Of a stretch of 64,000 nucleotides of DNA, positions 23,325-32,278 are shown one piece after another. Positions within the stretch are counted from its first letter, which is position 1, and every line of letters starts with the position of its first letter. The position numbers were made by a program, and so were the translations under genes. The notes under the pieces are model-generated. The model saw only the letters and a list, made by a program, of their open reading frames with translations, was not told the origin of the DNA and searched no databases. This DNA comes from Nocardioides sp. Iso805N (GTDB lineage Bacteria; Actinomycetota; Actinomycetes; Propionibacteriales; Nocardioidaceae), in assembly GCF_000364605.1 (NCBI RefSeq), contig NZ_KB822577.1, positions 62,001-126,000 on the forward strand, in the 5' to 3' direction.

Positions 23325-23663
23325 TCATAGGGCCTCCTTCAACCTCGGTCGTGGCACTGACCAGCTGTTCGTCAGCTCCAGGATCTCGAGCAGGCGATAG
23401 ACCGTGGACGAGACCGCCGTTATCTCGACCGTCTTCCCCAGCCGCTCGGCCGCGCTCTGCAGGGCCGTCAACGCGGCAACGCCCGCCGCGTCCATGAAGT
23501 CGACCGCCGACAGATCGAGCGCGAGCCAAGGGTTGCACGAGAGGGCCGCCAGGCCGACGTCGAGCAGTCTCTCGCTGTTGCTGAGGTCGATGAACCCAGT
23601 CACAGCAAGGACCGTCCGAGGGCCTGTCGCCTCGTTGCCCGAATAGAAGAGTTGCAGGTCCAT
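23325..23663 (-). CDS. STAS-domain protein lacking the phosphorylatable Ser
   Basis: This 112-residue protein is a lone STAS domain of the anti-sigma-factor-antagonist type. The conserved loop that reads D-S-S-G or D-[ST]-[SA]-G in SpoIIAA-like proteins is FMDAAGVAAL here, with Ala59 and Ala60. It therefore cannot be switched off by Ser phosphorylation in the usual way and may be constitutively active or act as a scaffold. No partner kinase is adjacent. It shares strand with the GAF-ANTAR gene 141 bp upstream. A role in stress signalling is inferred. Confidence 0.88.
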   Translation of the reverse strand: MDLQLFYSGNEATGPRTVLAVTGFIDLSNSERLLDVGLAALSCNPWLALDLSAVDFMDAAGVAALTALQSAAERLGKTVEITAVSSTVYRLLEILELTNSWSVPRPRLKEAL

Positions 23664-23804
23664 GCGGCTTCGTCCTCAGCCTTCAGGCGGAGGGCGTACG
23701 TCGTCGCCATCAACCGCCGGTGTCATTCCGCAGCGAGATCACGAGCGTGCGGTCATGCCGAGGCCGGATTGTTTGGGCCTATGGGAGTATTGCACGTGGG
23801 TGGG

Positions 23805-24524
23805 TCAGGCGGAACCGCCCGAGCTGGCGCGGTGCTCCGCCAGGACGCGCCCGGCGACGTCGACCAGGCGGGTGTTGAGGCGGTTGGAGGCCTGGCGCAG
23901 CCGCTTGAAGGCCTCCTCGTCATCGAGGTCGTGGGTCACCATCAGCATCCCGAGCGCCTTGCCGATCTCGCGGTTGCTCAGCATGCCCTGGCGCAACGTG
24001 GCGGCCTCCTCGCGCTGGCTGGCAGCCGTGAGCGCGACGGAGGCGAAGCTCACCAGGATGGCGCCCATGTCGGCGTCCTCCTGGGTGAAGGCGCCTGCGG
24101 TGTCGGAGAAGACGTTGAGCGCGCCGACCTTCTTGTCGTTGACCACGATGCGGTAGCCGACCATGCCCCGGACCGGGGTCTCCGTCAGGATCCGGTCGGC
24201 CAGCTTCGGCCAAGCCGGCCGGGTGGTGATGTCCGGGTCCCACTCGAAGCGCTGGGTCAAGATGGCGTCGACGCAGGGACCTTCACCGACCTCCCACTCC
24301 AGCGCGTCGACCTTCGCCGCGATCGGGTCGGTCGTCGCCTCCAGGACCGGCTGCTCGCCCGCACTGATCGTGGTGATGCACGCCCGGTCGCACCCCGGCA
24401 CCACGACGGGAGCCAGTCGGCAGATCTCCGCGTAGACGTCGCCGTACGTCTGGCCGTGGTAGACGAGCTTCGCCAGGCTCGTGAAGGCGCTCGCCGCCTC
24501 GTCCACGGGTACTGAGCTTGTCAT
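23805..24524 (-). CDS. GAF-ANTAR transcription antitermination regulator
   Basis: This 239-residue cytoplasmic protein has a GAF sensor domain at about 20-165 (EVGEGPCVDAI is typical) and a C-terminal ANTAR RNA-binding domain at about 175-230 (NREIGKALGMLMV). ANTAR proteins bind paired hairpins in leader RNAs and prevent termination. ATG 24524 is preferred over 24605 because the extension is low-complexity and antisense-like; GGAGAGGG lies upstream. It is common in actinobacterial stress responses. A second ANTAR protein is at 26645-27280. Confidence 0.9.
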   Translation of the reverse strand: MTSSVPVDEAASAFTSLAKLVYHGQTYGDVYAEICRLAPVVVPGCDRACITTISAGEQPVLEATTDPIAAKVDALEWEVGEGPCVDAILTQRFEWDPDITTRPAWPKLADRILTETPVRGMVGYRIVVNDKKVGALNVFSDTAGAFTQEDADMGAILVSFASVALTAASQREEAATLRQGMLSNREIGKALGMLMVTHDLDDEEAFKRLRQASNRLNTRLVDVAGRVLAEHRASSGGSA

Positions 24525-24945
24525 CGAAGGCCGACCCTCTCCATGGTGGTTCGCGGTGCGCCACCGCGGCACGGCCTGGTTCTCGAGCCGTACCGAATTA
24601 TCCACGGACGTCGTACGCCGAAGCTGGTCTGGCTCGATCGAGCCCTCAATGCCCCCGAGGCATCTCGCGACGTCGCCCTCGTCACCTTCGAGACGGCATG
24701 ACGCTGTGCGCGTGTCATCGTGCGCTAGTCCCGTTCGTCCTCGGATAAAAGGCCGATCACGACGCCGCTGCCCATGGCTGGTCCGGCAGACGGTCCGCGG
24801 GCTGCCCGTCCTGGAGGCTGGAATCTTGTCGAGTAAGCGGTTGCTTGCGGCAGATACGGAGGCACGACGACTGTCTCACCGGCCGACGCGCCCCTCATGG
24901 CCCCAGGCCGAACACCTACATCGGAATAGGGGATAGGCGGCTCCG
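24525..24945. other. Intergenic stretch without a recognised feature
   Basis: No coding frame with convincing codon bias or family similarity, and no strong hairpin, was seen. GC appears somewhat lower than in the neighbours. Confidence 0.5.
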
Positions 24946-25179
24946 TTGCTGAGTGCCGTCACGACGTCGCTCCAGCCACGTCTCATCGATGTGTCCAGCC
25001 TCCAACAGCCCGACGAGTGGGTGGCGTTGACCCGCGCCCAGCAGCGCAGGGTCATGGAGATTCTCGCGGATCTCGCCGCGACGATCGGCGCGCCCACTCC
25101 CACCCAGCTCCTCGAGGTCATTGCAGACGTGCGCCGCGAAGGTGGGCCCGATAGCCCACCCGCGCCACGAACCGGCTAA
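24946..25179 (+). CDS. Hypothetical 77-residue protein
   Basis: The frame starts with TTG at 24946 and has GC-rich third positions in its centre (LTRAQQRRVMEILADLAA), suggesting a real helical protein with a Pro-rich C-terminus. No family is recognised. AGGCGG precedes the start loosely. It could equally be a chance frame in an otherwise weakly coding region. Confidence 0.4.
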   Translation: MLSAVTTSLQPRLIDVSSLQQPDEWVALTRAQQRRVMEILADLAATIGAPTPTQLLEVIADVRREGGPDSPPAPRTG

Positions 25180-25243
25180 CAGCACGACCCCCGCCATCGG
25201 GCACCAGGCCGACACCGAACATCCGCAGCGGTAGCTCTGGACG

Positions 25244-25633
25244 CTATCCGCACAGGGCCGCGGTCCCGTATCCGGAGTCCAGTGGCTCGGCGTTGATGTA
25301 GATCGGCGTCACTGTTGGGCCGTCGTCTCGTAGCTTGAAGCGGAGCTCGGCGGAAGCGGCGCGGCCCAAGGCCACCGACGTGCATGGCAGCTTGTGACGG
25401 ACGACCGCGGCCTTGCTCGGTGCAAGGACGGGACAGTTTGCAGGAGTCGAAGGGGACCGGGACGGGGACGATGTGTTGTGCGGCGGCGGTTGGGAAGTAG
25501 TCGGAGCAACCGGTGACCTGTTGCCTGCGCACCCTGCTAGAAGGACGCCGAGCAGGAGAAAGATCGGGGCGCCCCGGCGGGCCACCGCCGGCTTGCTGCG
25601 GGGTGGTGCTGTGACTGGGGGTCTCCTTCTCAC
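25244..25633 (-). CDS. Small secreted lipoprotein of unknown function
   Basis: The 129-residue product has a long basic N-region, the hydrophobic segment IFLLLGVLLAGC and a lipobox Cys, then a Ser/Thr/Pro linker and a short C-terminal domain with Cys residues (ANCPVLAP, LPCTSVALG, AALCG). It should be lipid-anchored outside the membrane. The GTG start at 25633 overlaps the TGA of the preceding gene as GTGA, which supports this start over GTG 25585. No family is recognised. Confidence 0.6.
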   Translation of the reverse strand: MRRRPPVTAPPRSKPAVARRGAPIFLLLGVLLAGCAGNRSPVAPTTSQPPPHNTSSPSRSPSTPANCPVLAPSKAAVVRHKLPCTSVALGRAASAELRFKLRDDGPTVTPIYINAEPLDSGYGTAALCG

Positions 25634-25923
25634 CCTGTCGGGCCGCCCTGTCGGGGCGCGCGCTGTCGAAGGGTCTGCACCGGCCGGGGGGCCACGCGAC
25701 TCGGCGCCGCACGGTCTGACGCGTGCCCGTCGCGTGCCGCCGTGCTGGACTCCTCGGCCGAGCCGGCGGAGACGCCCCACCACCCGGTTACCTCTTCGAT
25801 CACGGCGAGGACAGCGGTCTCGGACGGTTCCCAGCCCGCGGCCATGCTGGGCTCGATCAGTGCCTCCACGAGGCCCTGTTCGTGGGGGCTGAGCGCGTAG
25901 AACCGTGCCCGGGCTGTCTTCAT
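25630..25923 (-). CDS. Hypothetical 97-residue protein
   Basis: The N-terminal half is helical with ordinary composition (ARFYALSPHEQGLVEALIEP); the C-terminal half is Arg/Ala-rich and probably disordered. It starts with ATG at 25923 and is translationally coupled by a 4-bp overlap to the lipoprotein gene. It may have been brought close to the lipoprotein by the same rearrangement that broke the LysE gene just upstream. No function is recognised. Confidence 0.5.
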   Translation of the reverse strand: MKTARARFYALSPHEQGLVEALIEPSMAAGWEPSETAVLAVIEEVTGWWGVSAGSAEESSTAARDGHASDRAAPSRVAPRPVQTLRQRAPRQGGPTG

Positions 25924-26045
25924 GTTGATGAGACGGCAGAACAGTCGATGTCTTACGCAGCTGCCCGCCCCGGGCAGCCGACGCGAACGATGGCTACAGC
26001 TGAGCGCCGGACGAAGAACACTCCGATAACCCCGCCACCGAGCAG

Positions 26046-26407
26046 TTACGCGTGCTTGCCGCTGCTGGCAGTCAGAAGCCCCAGTCCGATCATCGAGGCG
26101 CCGCCCACCTTGCCGATCGAACGCAACCGATCGGGCCCTGCACGCCCAGCCACACCAGGTAGAGCGCACCCGCGAGCTTGACGGCCGCGAGCAGAACGTC
26201 CGAGCGCTGCAACAGCGGGCCGAGACCCATCGCGACGACGAGCGCCGCCAGCAGACAGCCCGCGGCGTTGCCTGCCACGCTCGCCAGTGCGGTGCCACGA
26301 CCGTGCGCAAGCGCCCGACCGACGACGAAGAGAACGCTCGGCCCCGGGATCGCGATGATCACCACACTCGTCAACGTGAGAGCGGCGATCTGTCCAAGGG
26401 ACACCAT
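26046..26407 (-). pseudogene. LysE/RhtB-family exporter, internally deleted
   Basis: An intact LysE N-terminus (about 90 residues with IAIPGPSVLFVVGRAL and AGNAAGCLLAAL) stops in frame at 26090. In another frame the family C-terminus appears (IGKVGGASMIGLGLL) and ends at 26046. About 100 residues of the middle are missing, so the gene lost an internal piece and its reading frame. The remnant would give at most three membrane segments. Confidence 0.75.
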
Positions 26408-26644
26408 GGCCTCACCGTAGCGACACTCGCCCGGAAGCGGATCTCAGATGTGGCCGCCGCGAGGGACGTCCTGCGCGTCGGCCCCGCCTGTGCGTCCTGA
26501 GGTGCACATCGGGCTACGAGCCATGGCATAATTCCGTCCGGCTCAAGGAGTGCGGCCACCCCGAGGCTGGCGTCGACCCATGCTTCCGGTTCAACCGGAC
26601 GTGTCGCGCTGGCATCTTCACAGAACTGGGTGGGATTGCCGCGC

Positions 26645-27280
26645 ATGACCGCAGCGGAGAGCAGTGATGTCGCCGACGCCGAGCTGGTCGGCCGCTTCGA
26701 GTACAGCTCGATCTCGGGCCGTTGGCGCTGGGATGACGCCGCAGCGCTCTTACACGGGCTGGCGGCTCGCCCCCCGTCGCTGAGCAACGACGAGCTGATG
26801 GGGATCGTGCACGAAGAGGATCGCGAGCGCGTCGCCGTCGCGCTCGACGGCCTGCCGGTCGGCGGCTTCCGGCTGAGCTATCGCGTGCCGACCTCCGAGG
26901 TCGCACCCCGGTCGTTGCTGCTCGTCGCCCCCGAGGTGTCACGTCACGAGGCCGGCTTCCAGGCCGAGGGTCTCGTCGTCGACCTGAGCGCTGACCTGCG
27001 CGAGGCCGGCGAGACGGCGGGGCGCGCTGCGGTGGAGGCGGTGATGGAGGGTCGTGGCGCGATCGAGCAGGCGAAGGGCGTGCTCATGCTCGCCTACAGC
27101 CTCACCGAGGACCAGGCATTCGAGCTGCTGCGCTGGTGGTCGCGCAACCACAACGTCCGGGTCCGGCTCCTGGCCGAGCGCCTGGTGGCGGCGGCTCAGG
27201 GCAGCGACTTCTCCGACCCGGAGCTCCGGGTCCGAATGGATCGCAGCCTGCATGACCTGACGATCGACCCCGGCGCCTAG
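26645..27280 (+). CDS. PAS-like sensor with ANTAR RNA-binding domain
   Basis: This 211-residue protein has an N-terminal PAS-like region (WRWDDAAALLHG and DELMGIVHEEDR are typical of PAS-fold sensors) and a C-terminal ANTAR domain at about 125-185 (GRGAIEQAKGVLMLAYSLTE). ANTAR domains bind leader RNA to stop termination. ATG 26645 is chosen over GTG 26630; both are near weak ribosome sites. It is the second ANTAR protein within 3 kb, on the opposite strand from the first. Confidence 0.9.
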   Translation: MTAAESSDVADAELVGRFEYSSISGRWRWDDAAALLHGLAARPPSLSNDELMGIVHEEDRERVAVALDGLPVGGFRLSYRVPTSEVAPRSLLLVAPEVSRHEAGFQAEGLVVDLSADLREAGETAGRAAVEAVMEGRGAIEQAKGVLMLAYSLTEDQAFELLRWWSRNHNVRVRLLAERLVAAAQGSDFSDPELRVRMDRSLHDLTIDPGA

Positions 27281-27334
27281 CGTCGTACGCCGCGAACGCT
27301 TCGCCAAGGGCGCCGAGGTCGTGTCGGCCAGGGA

Positions 27335-28396
27335 TCAGCCCTTGTGGGCGGCTGCCCTCTTCCCCGACAGCCGCACCGTGTAGGTGGCACGGGCGTGGGT
27401 GACGTGGTTGGTGCCGATGATCCGCACACCCCCGCCGATGGCCGTGGTGGTGAGCACCTTCAGGCCGATCGAGCGGTCGAAGCTCCGCGCCATGCGACGG
27501 GCGTAGGAGCGGATCGCGGCGACCTTGACCGGGTGCCCGTGAGCGCGATCGTTGGCCTCGAAGGCGACGACCCTGGCGCCTGCCCTCACCTGCTTCGGCA
27601 GCGTGGTGAGCACGTAGCCCTGGTTGACCTGCTTCATCGTGACGGTCTTCTTCTTGGCGGGCAGGTCGACGTGCTGGCTGCCATAGGTGTAGTCGGACGT
27701 GCCCGAGCCGGCGGCCGTAGTGCTCGTGGCGTTGGTGAGGACGTCATGCGCGTTGATCGTCACCGTATCGGTCTGGCTACCGCCGGTCACATGGGTCCCG
27801 GCGAAGGTGTACGTCGTGGTAGAGCCGTCGCCGGCGATGGTCTCGGTCGGCGTATCTGTCAGCGTGAACTGCGAGGTGTCGGTGAAGATGTCCAGAAGCG
27901 TGTCGGGAGCCTCCAGCGCGACCAGGCTGCCACTCTGATAGTTCTGCAGGTCCAAAGACCTGTCGGGTGAGAAGACCCAGGTGGCGTGCGGCTTCCTGAT
28001 CGCCTTGAGCGAGCGATGGATGTGCAGACGGGGCTCGGCCGCGTTGAGGCCGGCCACCGTGAGGTAGGTGCCCGAGTGCTCCGCCTCGACGAGCGGGCCG
28101 ACGTTCAACGTGTCGGTCAGGCCGCGGTCGACGGCGTAGATCGCCGTCGTGTCGACAGTCGGCTGACCGGTGAGAGCTGTCGTACCCCGGGTGACCCAGC
28201 CGGCCCGCGCCGCGGCGGTCGTCGGGGCCTTCGCGGCCGTCAGCGCCTGCGTCAGCTGGTCGATCGAGATGTCGACCGTCGTCCCCGGGGCCGGCGCCGG
28301 GGCGGTGTCGTCCGCGTACGCGCTGGCGGGAACGAGCGCAGCCCCCAGCACGAGGGCAGCGGAGGCGAGCAGGGCCGAGGAGCGGTACGGCAGCAT
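27335..28396 (-). CDS. Secreted protein of unknown function
   Basis: The 353-residue protein has a clear Sec signal (SALLASAALVLGAALVPASAYA) with cleavage near residue 28. The mature part has beta-rich, Thr-rich segments and a basic C-terminus. The layout, with a central half that describes conditional ligand or lipid binding in LppX/LprG-like proteins, is only loosely suggestive, and no family is claimed. ATG 28396 gives a normal signal peptide; ATG 28426 adds ten residues. A long helical basic stretch (AAIRSYARRMARSFDR) near residue 300 could contact the cell envelope. Confidence 0.75.
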   Translation of the reverse strand: MLPYRSSALLASAALVLGAALVPASAYADDTAPAPAPGTTVDISIDQLTQALTAAKAPTTAAARAGWVTRGTTALTGQPTVDTTAIYAVDRGLTDTLNVGPLVEAEHSGTYLTVAGLNAAEPRLHIHRSLKAIRKPHATWVFSPDRSLDLQNYQSGSLVALEAPDTLLDIFTDTSQFTLTDTPTETIAGDGSTTTYTFAGTHVTGGSQTDTVTINAHDVLTNATSTTAAGSGTSDYTYGSQHVDLPAKKKTVTMKQVNQGYVLTTLPKQVRAGARVVAFEANDRAHGHPVKVAAIRSYARRMARSFDRSIGLKVLTTTAIGGGVRIIGTNHVTHARATYTVRLSGKRAAAHKG

Positions 28397-28546
28397 GAGT
28401 GGATCGTCTTCCGAGGAGTGGGCCACCCTGGCGAGCGCGTCGGTGAGGCCGAGTTACTGGTGCCGCTGCAGGATCGCACGGCAGGCCGAGGTCGCACGCT
28501 GTAACGCGACAATTGCGTCGCGCATCGTCACAGGCCGCGCTCCTCT

Positions 28547-28906
28547 CTAGGCGCGCTGCACCCGCACGCCGCCGAAGATCCCGTAGGCGTGGAGACGGAT
28601 GGTCGGCGCGCCCGGCACGATCGGTCCGGTGTCGTTGGAGCGGCCGCCGAAGACGTTGAATCCCTCGACCGTGACGTTGATGCCTGCCGGGACCTTGAGC
28701 TTGGCGCCGCCGACGAACGAGACCTTGACGATGGTGGCGTCCTCGTCGGGCAGGGTCGCCTCGGTGAGGTCCAGGTCGATGCCGCCGACCGGCGAGATCG
28801 CGATCGTACGGCGCCGCAGCTGCCAGCTGCCTCGCCGGTCGAGTCCCCCCAGCAGCGCCAGGTGCAGCGTGGTGGTCCGCGACTCAGGAGCGCCGGATTC
28901 CGTCAT
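28547..28906 (-). CDS. LiaF/DUF1707-type C-terminal domain protein
   Basis: The 119-residue protein resembles the beta-helical C-terminal domain of cell-wall-active-antibiotic-response proteins (LiaF-like), with repeating short strands such as AISPVGGIDLDL, VSFVGGAKLKV and GFNVFGGRS. It lacks the N-terminal DUF1707 or membrane part often fused to it, and no signal or TM segment is seen. ATG 28906 is chosen because upstream residues are not conserved-like. A basic 55-residue ORF ends 10 bases before it, hinting at a two-gene unit. A role in envelope stress is possible. Confidence 0.75.
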   Translation of the reverse strand: MTESGAPESRTTTLHLALLGGLDRRGSWQLRRRTIAISPVGGIDLDLTEATLPDEDATIVKVSFVGGAKLKVPAGINVTVEGFNVFGGRSNDTGPIVPGAPTIRLHAYGIFGGVRVQRA

Positions 28907-28916
28907 GCCGGCAACG

Positions 28917-29084
28917 CTACGGCGTTCCGGAGTCGTGGTGCCTGAGGCGCCGCCGTTCACGCCGTTCCCGCCGCTTCTCCCGGCGCCGCTCGCGCCGCAG
29001 CCGGACTGACCAGCCCGGCTCGCGGTAGAGCGGGATCATCTCCACGTCCACCGGCACGCAGACGCGATACCGACGATCGATCAC
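28917..29084 (-). CDS. Possible 55-residue basic protein
   Basis: The GTG-started frame (VIDRRYRVCVPVDVEM...) has a plausible N-terminus with ordinary residues and codon bias, followed by a strongly Arg/Glu-rich helix (RRERRREKRRERRE). It stops 10 bases before the LiaF-like gene on the same strand. It may be a small nucleic-acid-binding or disordered protein. Not recognised. Confidence 0.35.
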   Translation of the reverse strand: MIDRRYRVCVPVDVEMIPLYREPGWSVRLRRERRREKRRERRERRRLRHHDSGTP

Positions 29085-29143
29085 ACTGCGAATCTACCCC
29101 CGAGTCGTTGGCTACCCCCGAGGCGTTGCGCGCGGGCGGGCGG

Positions 29144-30001
29144 CTAGCGCAGCTCGAGGGCGGTGGCGATGCGGGCCATCACCTCGACGACGTCGGCAGC
29201 GTCGTGGACGGGGTGGAGCGGGACGTGGTCGGCGCCGGCATCGAGGTGTCGACGTACCTCTGCGGCGATCGCTGCCGGGGCGCCTTGCGCCACCATCGCG
29301 TCCAGGAGCCGCTCACTCCCGCCGCCCTCGAAGTCCCGGTCCTCGAATCCCAACCGGCGGAAGTTGTCCAGGTAGTTCTGCATGCCCATGCGGAGGTAGA
29401 TGTCGAGGCCCTCCCGCGCCCGGCTCAGACCCTCCTCGCGGTCGGCGGCCAGGGCGACCTTGTGCTCGGGCGCCAGGAGGGGACGCTCGCCGAGGGTCGC
29501 ACGGGCGGACCGGGTGTAGTCCGGGTTCACCAAGTAGGGGTGGGCGCCCGCAGCGCGCTCCGCGGAGAGCCTCAGCATCCGGGGACCGAGTGCGGCGAGC
29601 ACGCGCCGGTCGGCGGGGACCCCTTCGTGATCCAGTACGTCGAGGTAGTCGCTCATCGCCTGGAGTGGCTTGATCGCCTGCGGTCCGTTGGCCTCGCGAT
29701 GACCCGCGCCGATGCCCAGCAGGAACCGGCCGGGGGCCAGCTCCTCGAGGCGGTGGTAGGAGGCCGCGGTCGCCCGCGCCTCCGAGGTCCAGATGTTCAC
29801 GATGCCGGTCGCGACCGAGAGCGTGCGGGTCGTGCCGAGGGCGATGCGGGCGCCTTCCAGGACCTCCCCGTCGGCGGCGCCGAGCCACAGGGCGCCGTAG
29901 CCCTGCTCCTCCAGGCCGCGGGCGATGGCCTCGGTGACCAGCCGCTCGCGAATCCACACGCCGTAGGAGCCGAGAGGTACCGGTGTCGCCACATCGCTCA
30001 T
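29144..30001 (-). CDS. LLM-class F420-dependent oxidoreductase
   Basis: This 285-residue TIM-barrel protein resembles the luciferase-like monooxygenase superfamily, F420 branch (TIGR03620-like). Typical segments are GYGALWLGAADGEV, a LSVATGIVNIWT strand, RFLLGIGAGHREA and the C-terminal GADHVPLHPVHD. Such enzymes oxidise or reduce alcohols and other substrates with F420. ATG 30001 begins just before the first strand; the longer frame upstream is not conserved-like. It is divergent from the phospholipase-D-type synthase at 30144. Together with the 22411 protein it implies that the host makes F420. Confidence 0.9.
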   Translation of the reverse strand: MSDVATPVPLGSYGVWIRERLVTEAIARGLEEQGYGALWLGAADGEVLEGARIALGTTRTLSVATGIVNIWTSEARATAASYHRLEELAPGRFLLGIGAGHREANGPQAIKPLQAMSDYLDVLDHEGVPADRRVLAALGPRMLRLSAERAAGAHPYLVNPDYTRSARATLGERPLLAPEHKVALAADREEGLSRAREGLDIYLRMGMQNYLDNFRRLGFEDRDFEGGGSERLLDAMVAQGAPAAIAAEVRRHLDAGADHVPLHPVHDAADVVEVMARIATALELR

Positions 30002-30143
30002 ATGGCGACAACCGCCGCGCCGGGCGCCGGTATTCCTCGGTATTCCTCGGGCGAGGCCGAGAGCATGGAGGACGCGAAGCCGGGGGTACGGTGCGGACCA
30101 TCGTCGGCGTACGGACGTCGTCAGCTCACCGCGAGGAACAGCG

Positions 30144-31616
30144 ATGCCCGGCCTGCAGGATCTGCTCAACCCGATCGTCCTGGTCGTGGGATTCGTGATC
30201 CACCTGCTCGTCGTCGTACGAGCGATCACCCGGCCCAACCGGGAGCCGGCGTCGCGGATCGCGTGGGTCGCGGTGATCATGTGTCTTCCGGTGGTCGGCG
30301 TGGTCGCCTACCTGTTCCTCGGCGAGACCAGCATCGGCCGCGAGCGCGTCGAGCGACTGCGTGACGCCGAGAAGCGCCTGGCCCGGCCGGCCGGTGCGGC
30401 CGTCGACACCAGCACCCGAGACCCGCTCGGCATCTCGGAGCTGTGCACCGCGATCAACGACTTCCCGCCGGTGGGCGGGAACAGGATCGTCCTGCTCGGC
30501 GACCCGGAGGCGCCGGCCGCACAGCCGACGATCAACTCGAACCTCGCGATCGACGCGCTCGTCGAAGCCATCGAGGACGCGCGCGAGCACGTCCACCTCA
30601 CCTTCTACATCTGGCTCGACGACGGCAACGGCGGCCGGGTCGCGGATGCCGTCGCCGCGGCCGCCCGGCGCGGGGTCGCCTGCCGGGTGATGGCCGACGC
30701 GCTGGGCTCGCGCGACTTCATCGGCGGTCCCCGCTGGCGAGAGCTGCGCGAGGCCGGCGTACACGTCGTCTCGACGCTCCAGGACATCCCACGGCTGGGG
30801 CACTTCGCGGTCGGCCGGGTCGATCTGCGCAACCACCGCAAGATCGTCGTCGTCGACAACCGGGTGGCCTTCGTCGGGAGCCAGAACTGCGCGGACCCCG
30901 AGTTCCGGGTGAAGCCGAAGTACGCGCCGTGGATCGACATCCTGCTGCGCTGCGAGGGCCCGGTCGTCCGGCAGGCCCAGCACCTCTTCCTCTCGAGCTG
31001 GATCGCCGAGACGTCCGAGGAGCTCTACGCCCTGCCGGGTGCGGACCCCGACCCGGAGGTCTTCGAGCCCGGCGTGGTCGCGCAGATGTTCGGGACCGGG
31101 CCGACCACCCACGGCAACGCGATGTCGGATGCGTTCGTCGCCGCCCTGTACGCCGCCGAGAACGAGCTGATCATCACCACGCCCTACTTCGTGCCGGACG
31201 AGGCCATGCTCCGGGCCGTGTGTGCGGCACCCCGCCGGGGCGTCGAGACCATCCTGGTGCTGCCCGCCCGCAACGACTCGCCCCTCGTCGCCGCCGCCTC
31301 GCGCAGCACCTACCCGGACCTGCTGGCCTCCGGGGTGCAGATCCACGAGTATCCGCTGGGCCTGCTGCACACCAAGTCCATCACGATCGACGGCAGCGTC
31401 GCCCTGGTCGGCTCGGCCAACATGGATCGCCGCAGCCTCGAGCTCAATTTCGAGAACAACCTGCTCCTCCTCGACCCGGCCACCACCGCCGTCATCCGCG
31501 AACGTCAGCTCGGCTATCTCTCGCAGTCGAGCGCGGTCCCCGCGGACGCCGCCGAACGCTCCTTCTGGCACCGGCTGGTGGACAACGTGATCGGGATGCT
31601 GTCGCCGCTGCTCTGA
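30144..31616 (+). CDS. cls: Cardiolipin synthase, first copy
   Basis: This 490-residue membrane protein belongs to the phospholipase-D superfamily and would condense two phosphatidylglycerols, or PG and CDP-DAG, into cardiolipin. Two N-terminal hydrophobic segments (about 8-28 and 40-60, PLDc_N) precede two HKD motifs: His231 in LRNHRKIVVVD and His409 in LLHTKSITIDG. Length is normal. ATG 30144 follows GAGGAAC. A second copy lies at 58601-60091 on the other strand, so this host may use two enzymes for different conditions. Confidence 0.94.
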   Translation: MPGLQDLLNPIVLVVGFVIHLLVVVRAITRPNREPASRIAWVAVIMCLPVVGVVAYLFLGETSIGRERVERLRDAEKRLARPAGAAVDTSTRDPLGISELCTAINDFPPVGGNRIVLLGDPEAPAAQPTINSNLAIDALVEAIEDAREHVHLTFYIWLDDGNGGRVADAVAAAARRGVACRVMADALGSRDFIGGPRWRELREAGVHVVSTLQDIPRLGHFAVGRVDLRNHRKIVVVDNRVAFVGSQNCADPEFRVKPKYAPWIDILLRCEGPVVRQAQHLFLSSWIAETSEELYALPGADPDPEVFEPGVVAQMFGTGPTTHGNAMSDAFVAALYAAENELIITTPYFVPDEAMLRAVCAAPRRGVETILVLPARNDSPLVAAASRSTYPDLLASGVQIHEYPLGLLHTKSITIDGSVALVGSANMDRRSLELNFENNLLLLDPATTAVIRERQLGYLSQSSAVPADAAERSFWHRLVDNVIGMLSPLL

Positions 31617-31638
31617 CGCCGGCGCTCGAAGGAGGTGG

Positions 31639-32217
31639 CTAGAGGACCAGTTCCTCTGGTGACGGGAGCCGCTCCGGCCTCTCCTCGCCGTACCAGGAGA
31701 ACTCCAGGCGGTCGATGTAGCCGGCATCGTCGAGCCAAAGCAGGAGACCGCCGACAGGTCGGCCATCGGCATCGATGACCGTCGGTCGGGTCGGAATCGG
31801 ACTCGGCACACCGGTGGCCGCCGGACGGGCTCCGATGACACGTAGGTCGAGCATCGTCGCGATGCCGTCGACGTACTCGAGCCCGTCGAGCTGGGCCAAC
31901 AGTGCGTCGCGGCCGGCGAACTCCGTCAGCTCCAGCAGTGCCCTGGCGACGGATCGGATCTCGTCATCTGCCGGGCGCTGAGGGCGGCCCACCGTGTGGC
32001 GGCCGGCCGGTTGCGGGCCATGACGAAGTCGTCGGACGAACTCATAGGTCGCGAGACCCATGAGGATCGAGCCGCCGAGCAAGCCTCGTCCGCTGCCAAA
32101 GACCGCTGGCTCGTTCGGCTCCGCGATCTGCCATACGTCGAACGCCACGGCGCAAGCGCCCAGGAGAAAGGCGACCGTGCAGATGCCCAGGAGGCTCGCA
32201 TCACGTCGGCTGACCAC
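31639..32217 (-). CDS. Hypothetical membrane-anchored protein
   Basis: The 192-residue protein has two N-terminal hydrophobic segments (LLGICTVAFLLGACAVAF and the GLLGGSILMGLA region) and a soluble C-terminal half with LEYVDGIATMLDLRV and LEFSWYGEE. The C-terminal half looks like a small alpha/beta domain facing the cytoplasm. No family is recognised. It is divergent from the immunity-like gene at 32279 and convergent with cls, and belongs to a patch of orphan genes. Confidence 0.7.
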   Translation of the reverse strand: MVSRRDASLLGICTVAFLLGACAVAFDVWQIAEPNEPAVFGSGRGLLGGSILMGLATYEFVRRLRHGPQPAGRHTVGRPQRPADDEIRSVARALLELTEFAGRDALLAQLDGLEYVDGIATMLDLRVIGARPAATGVPSPIPTRPTVIDADGRPVGGLLLWLDDAGYIDRLEFSWYGEERPERLPSPEELVL

Positions 32218-32278
32218 CGGCGGATTCTATGGGAGCCTCGCGTCCATTCGCATCGACTCGTATCTAGAATCACCGAGC

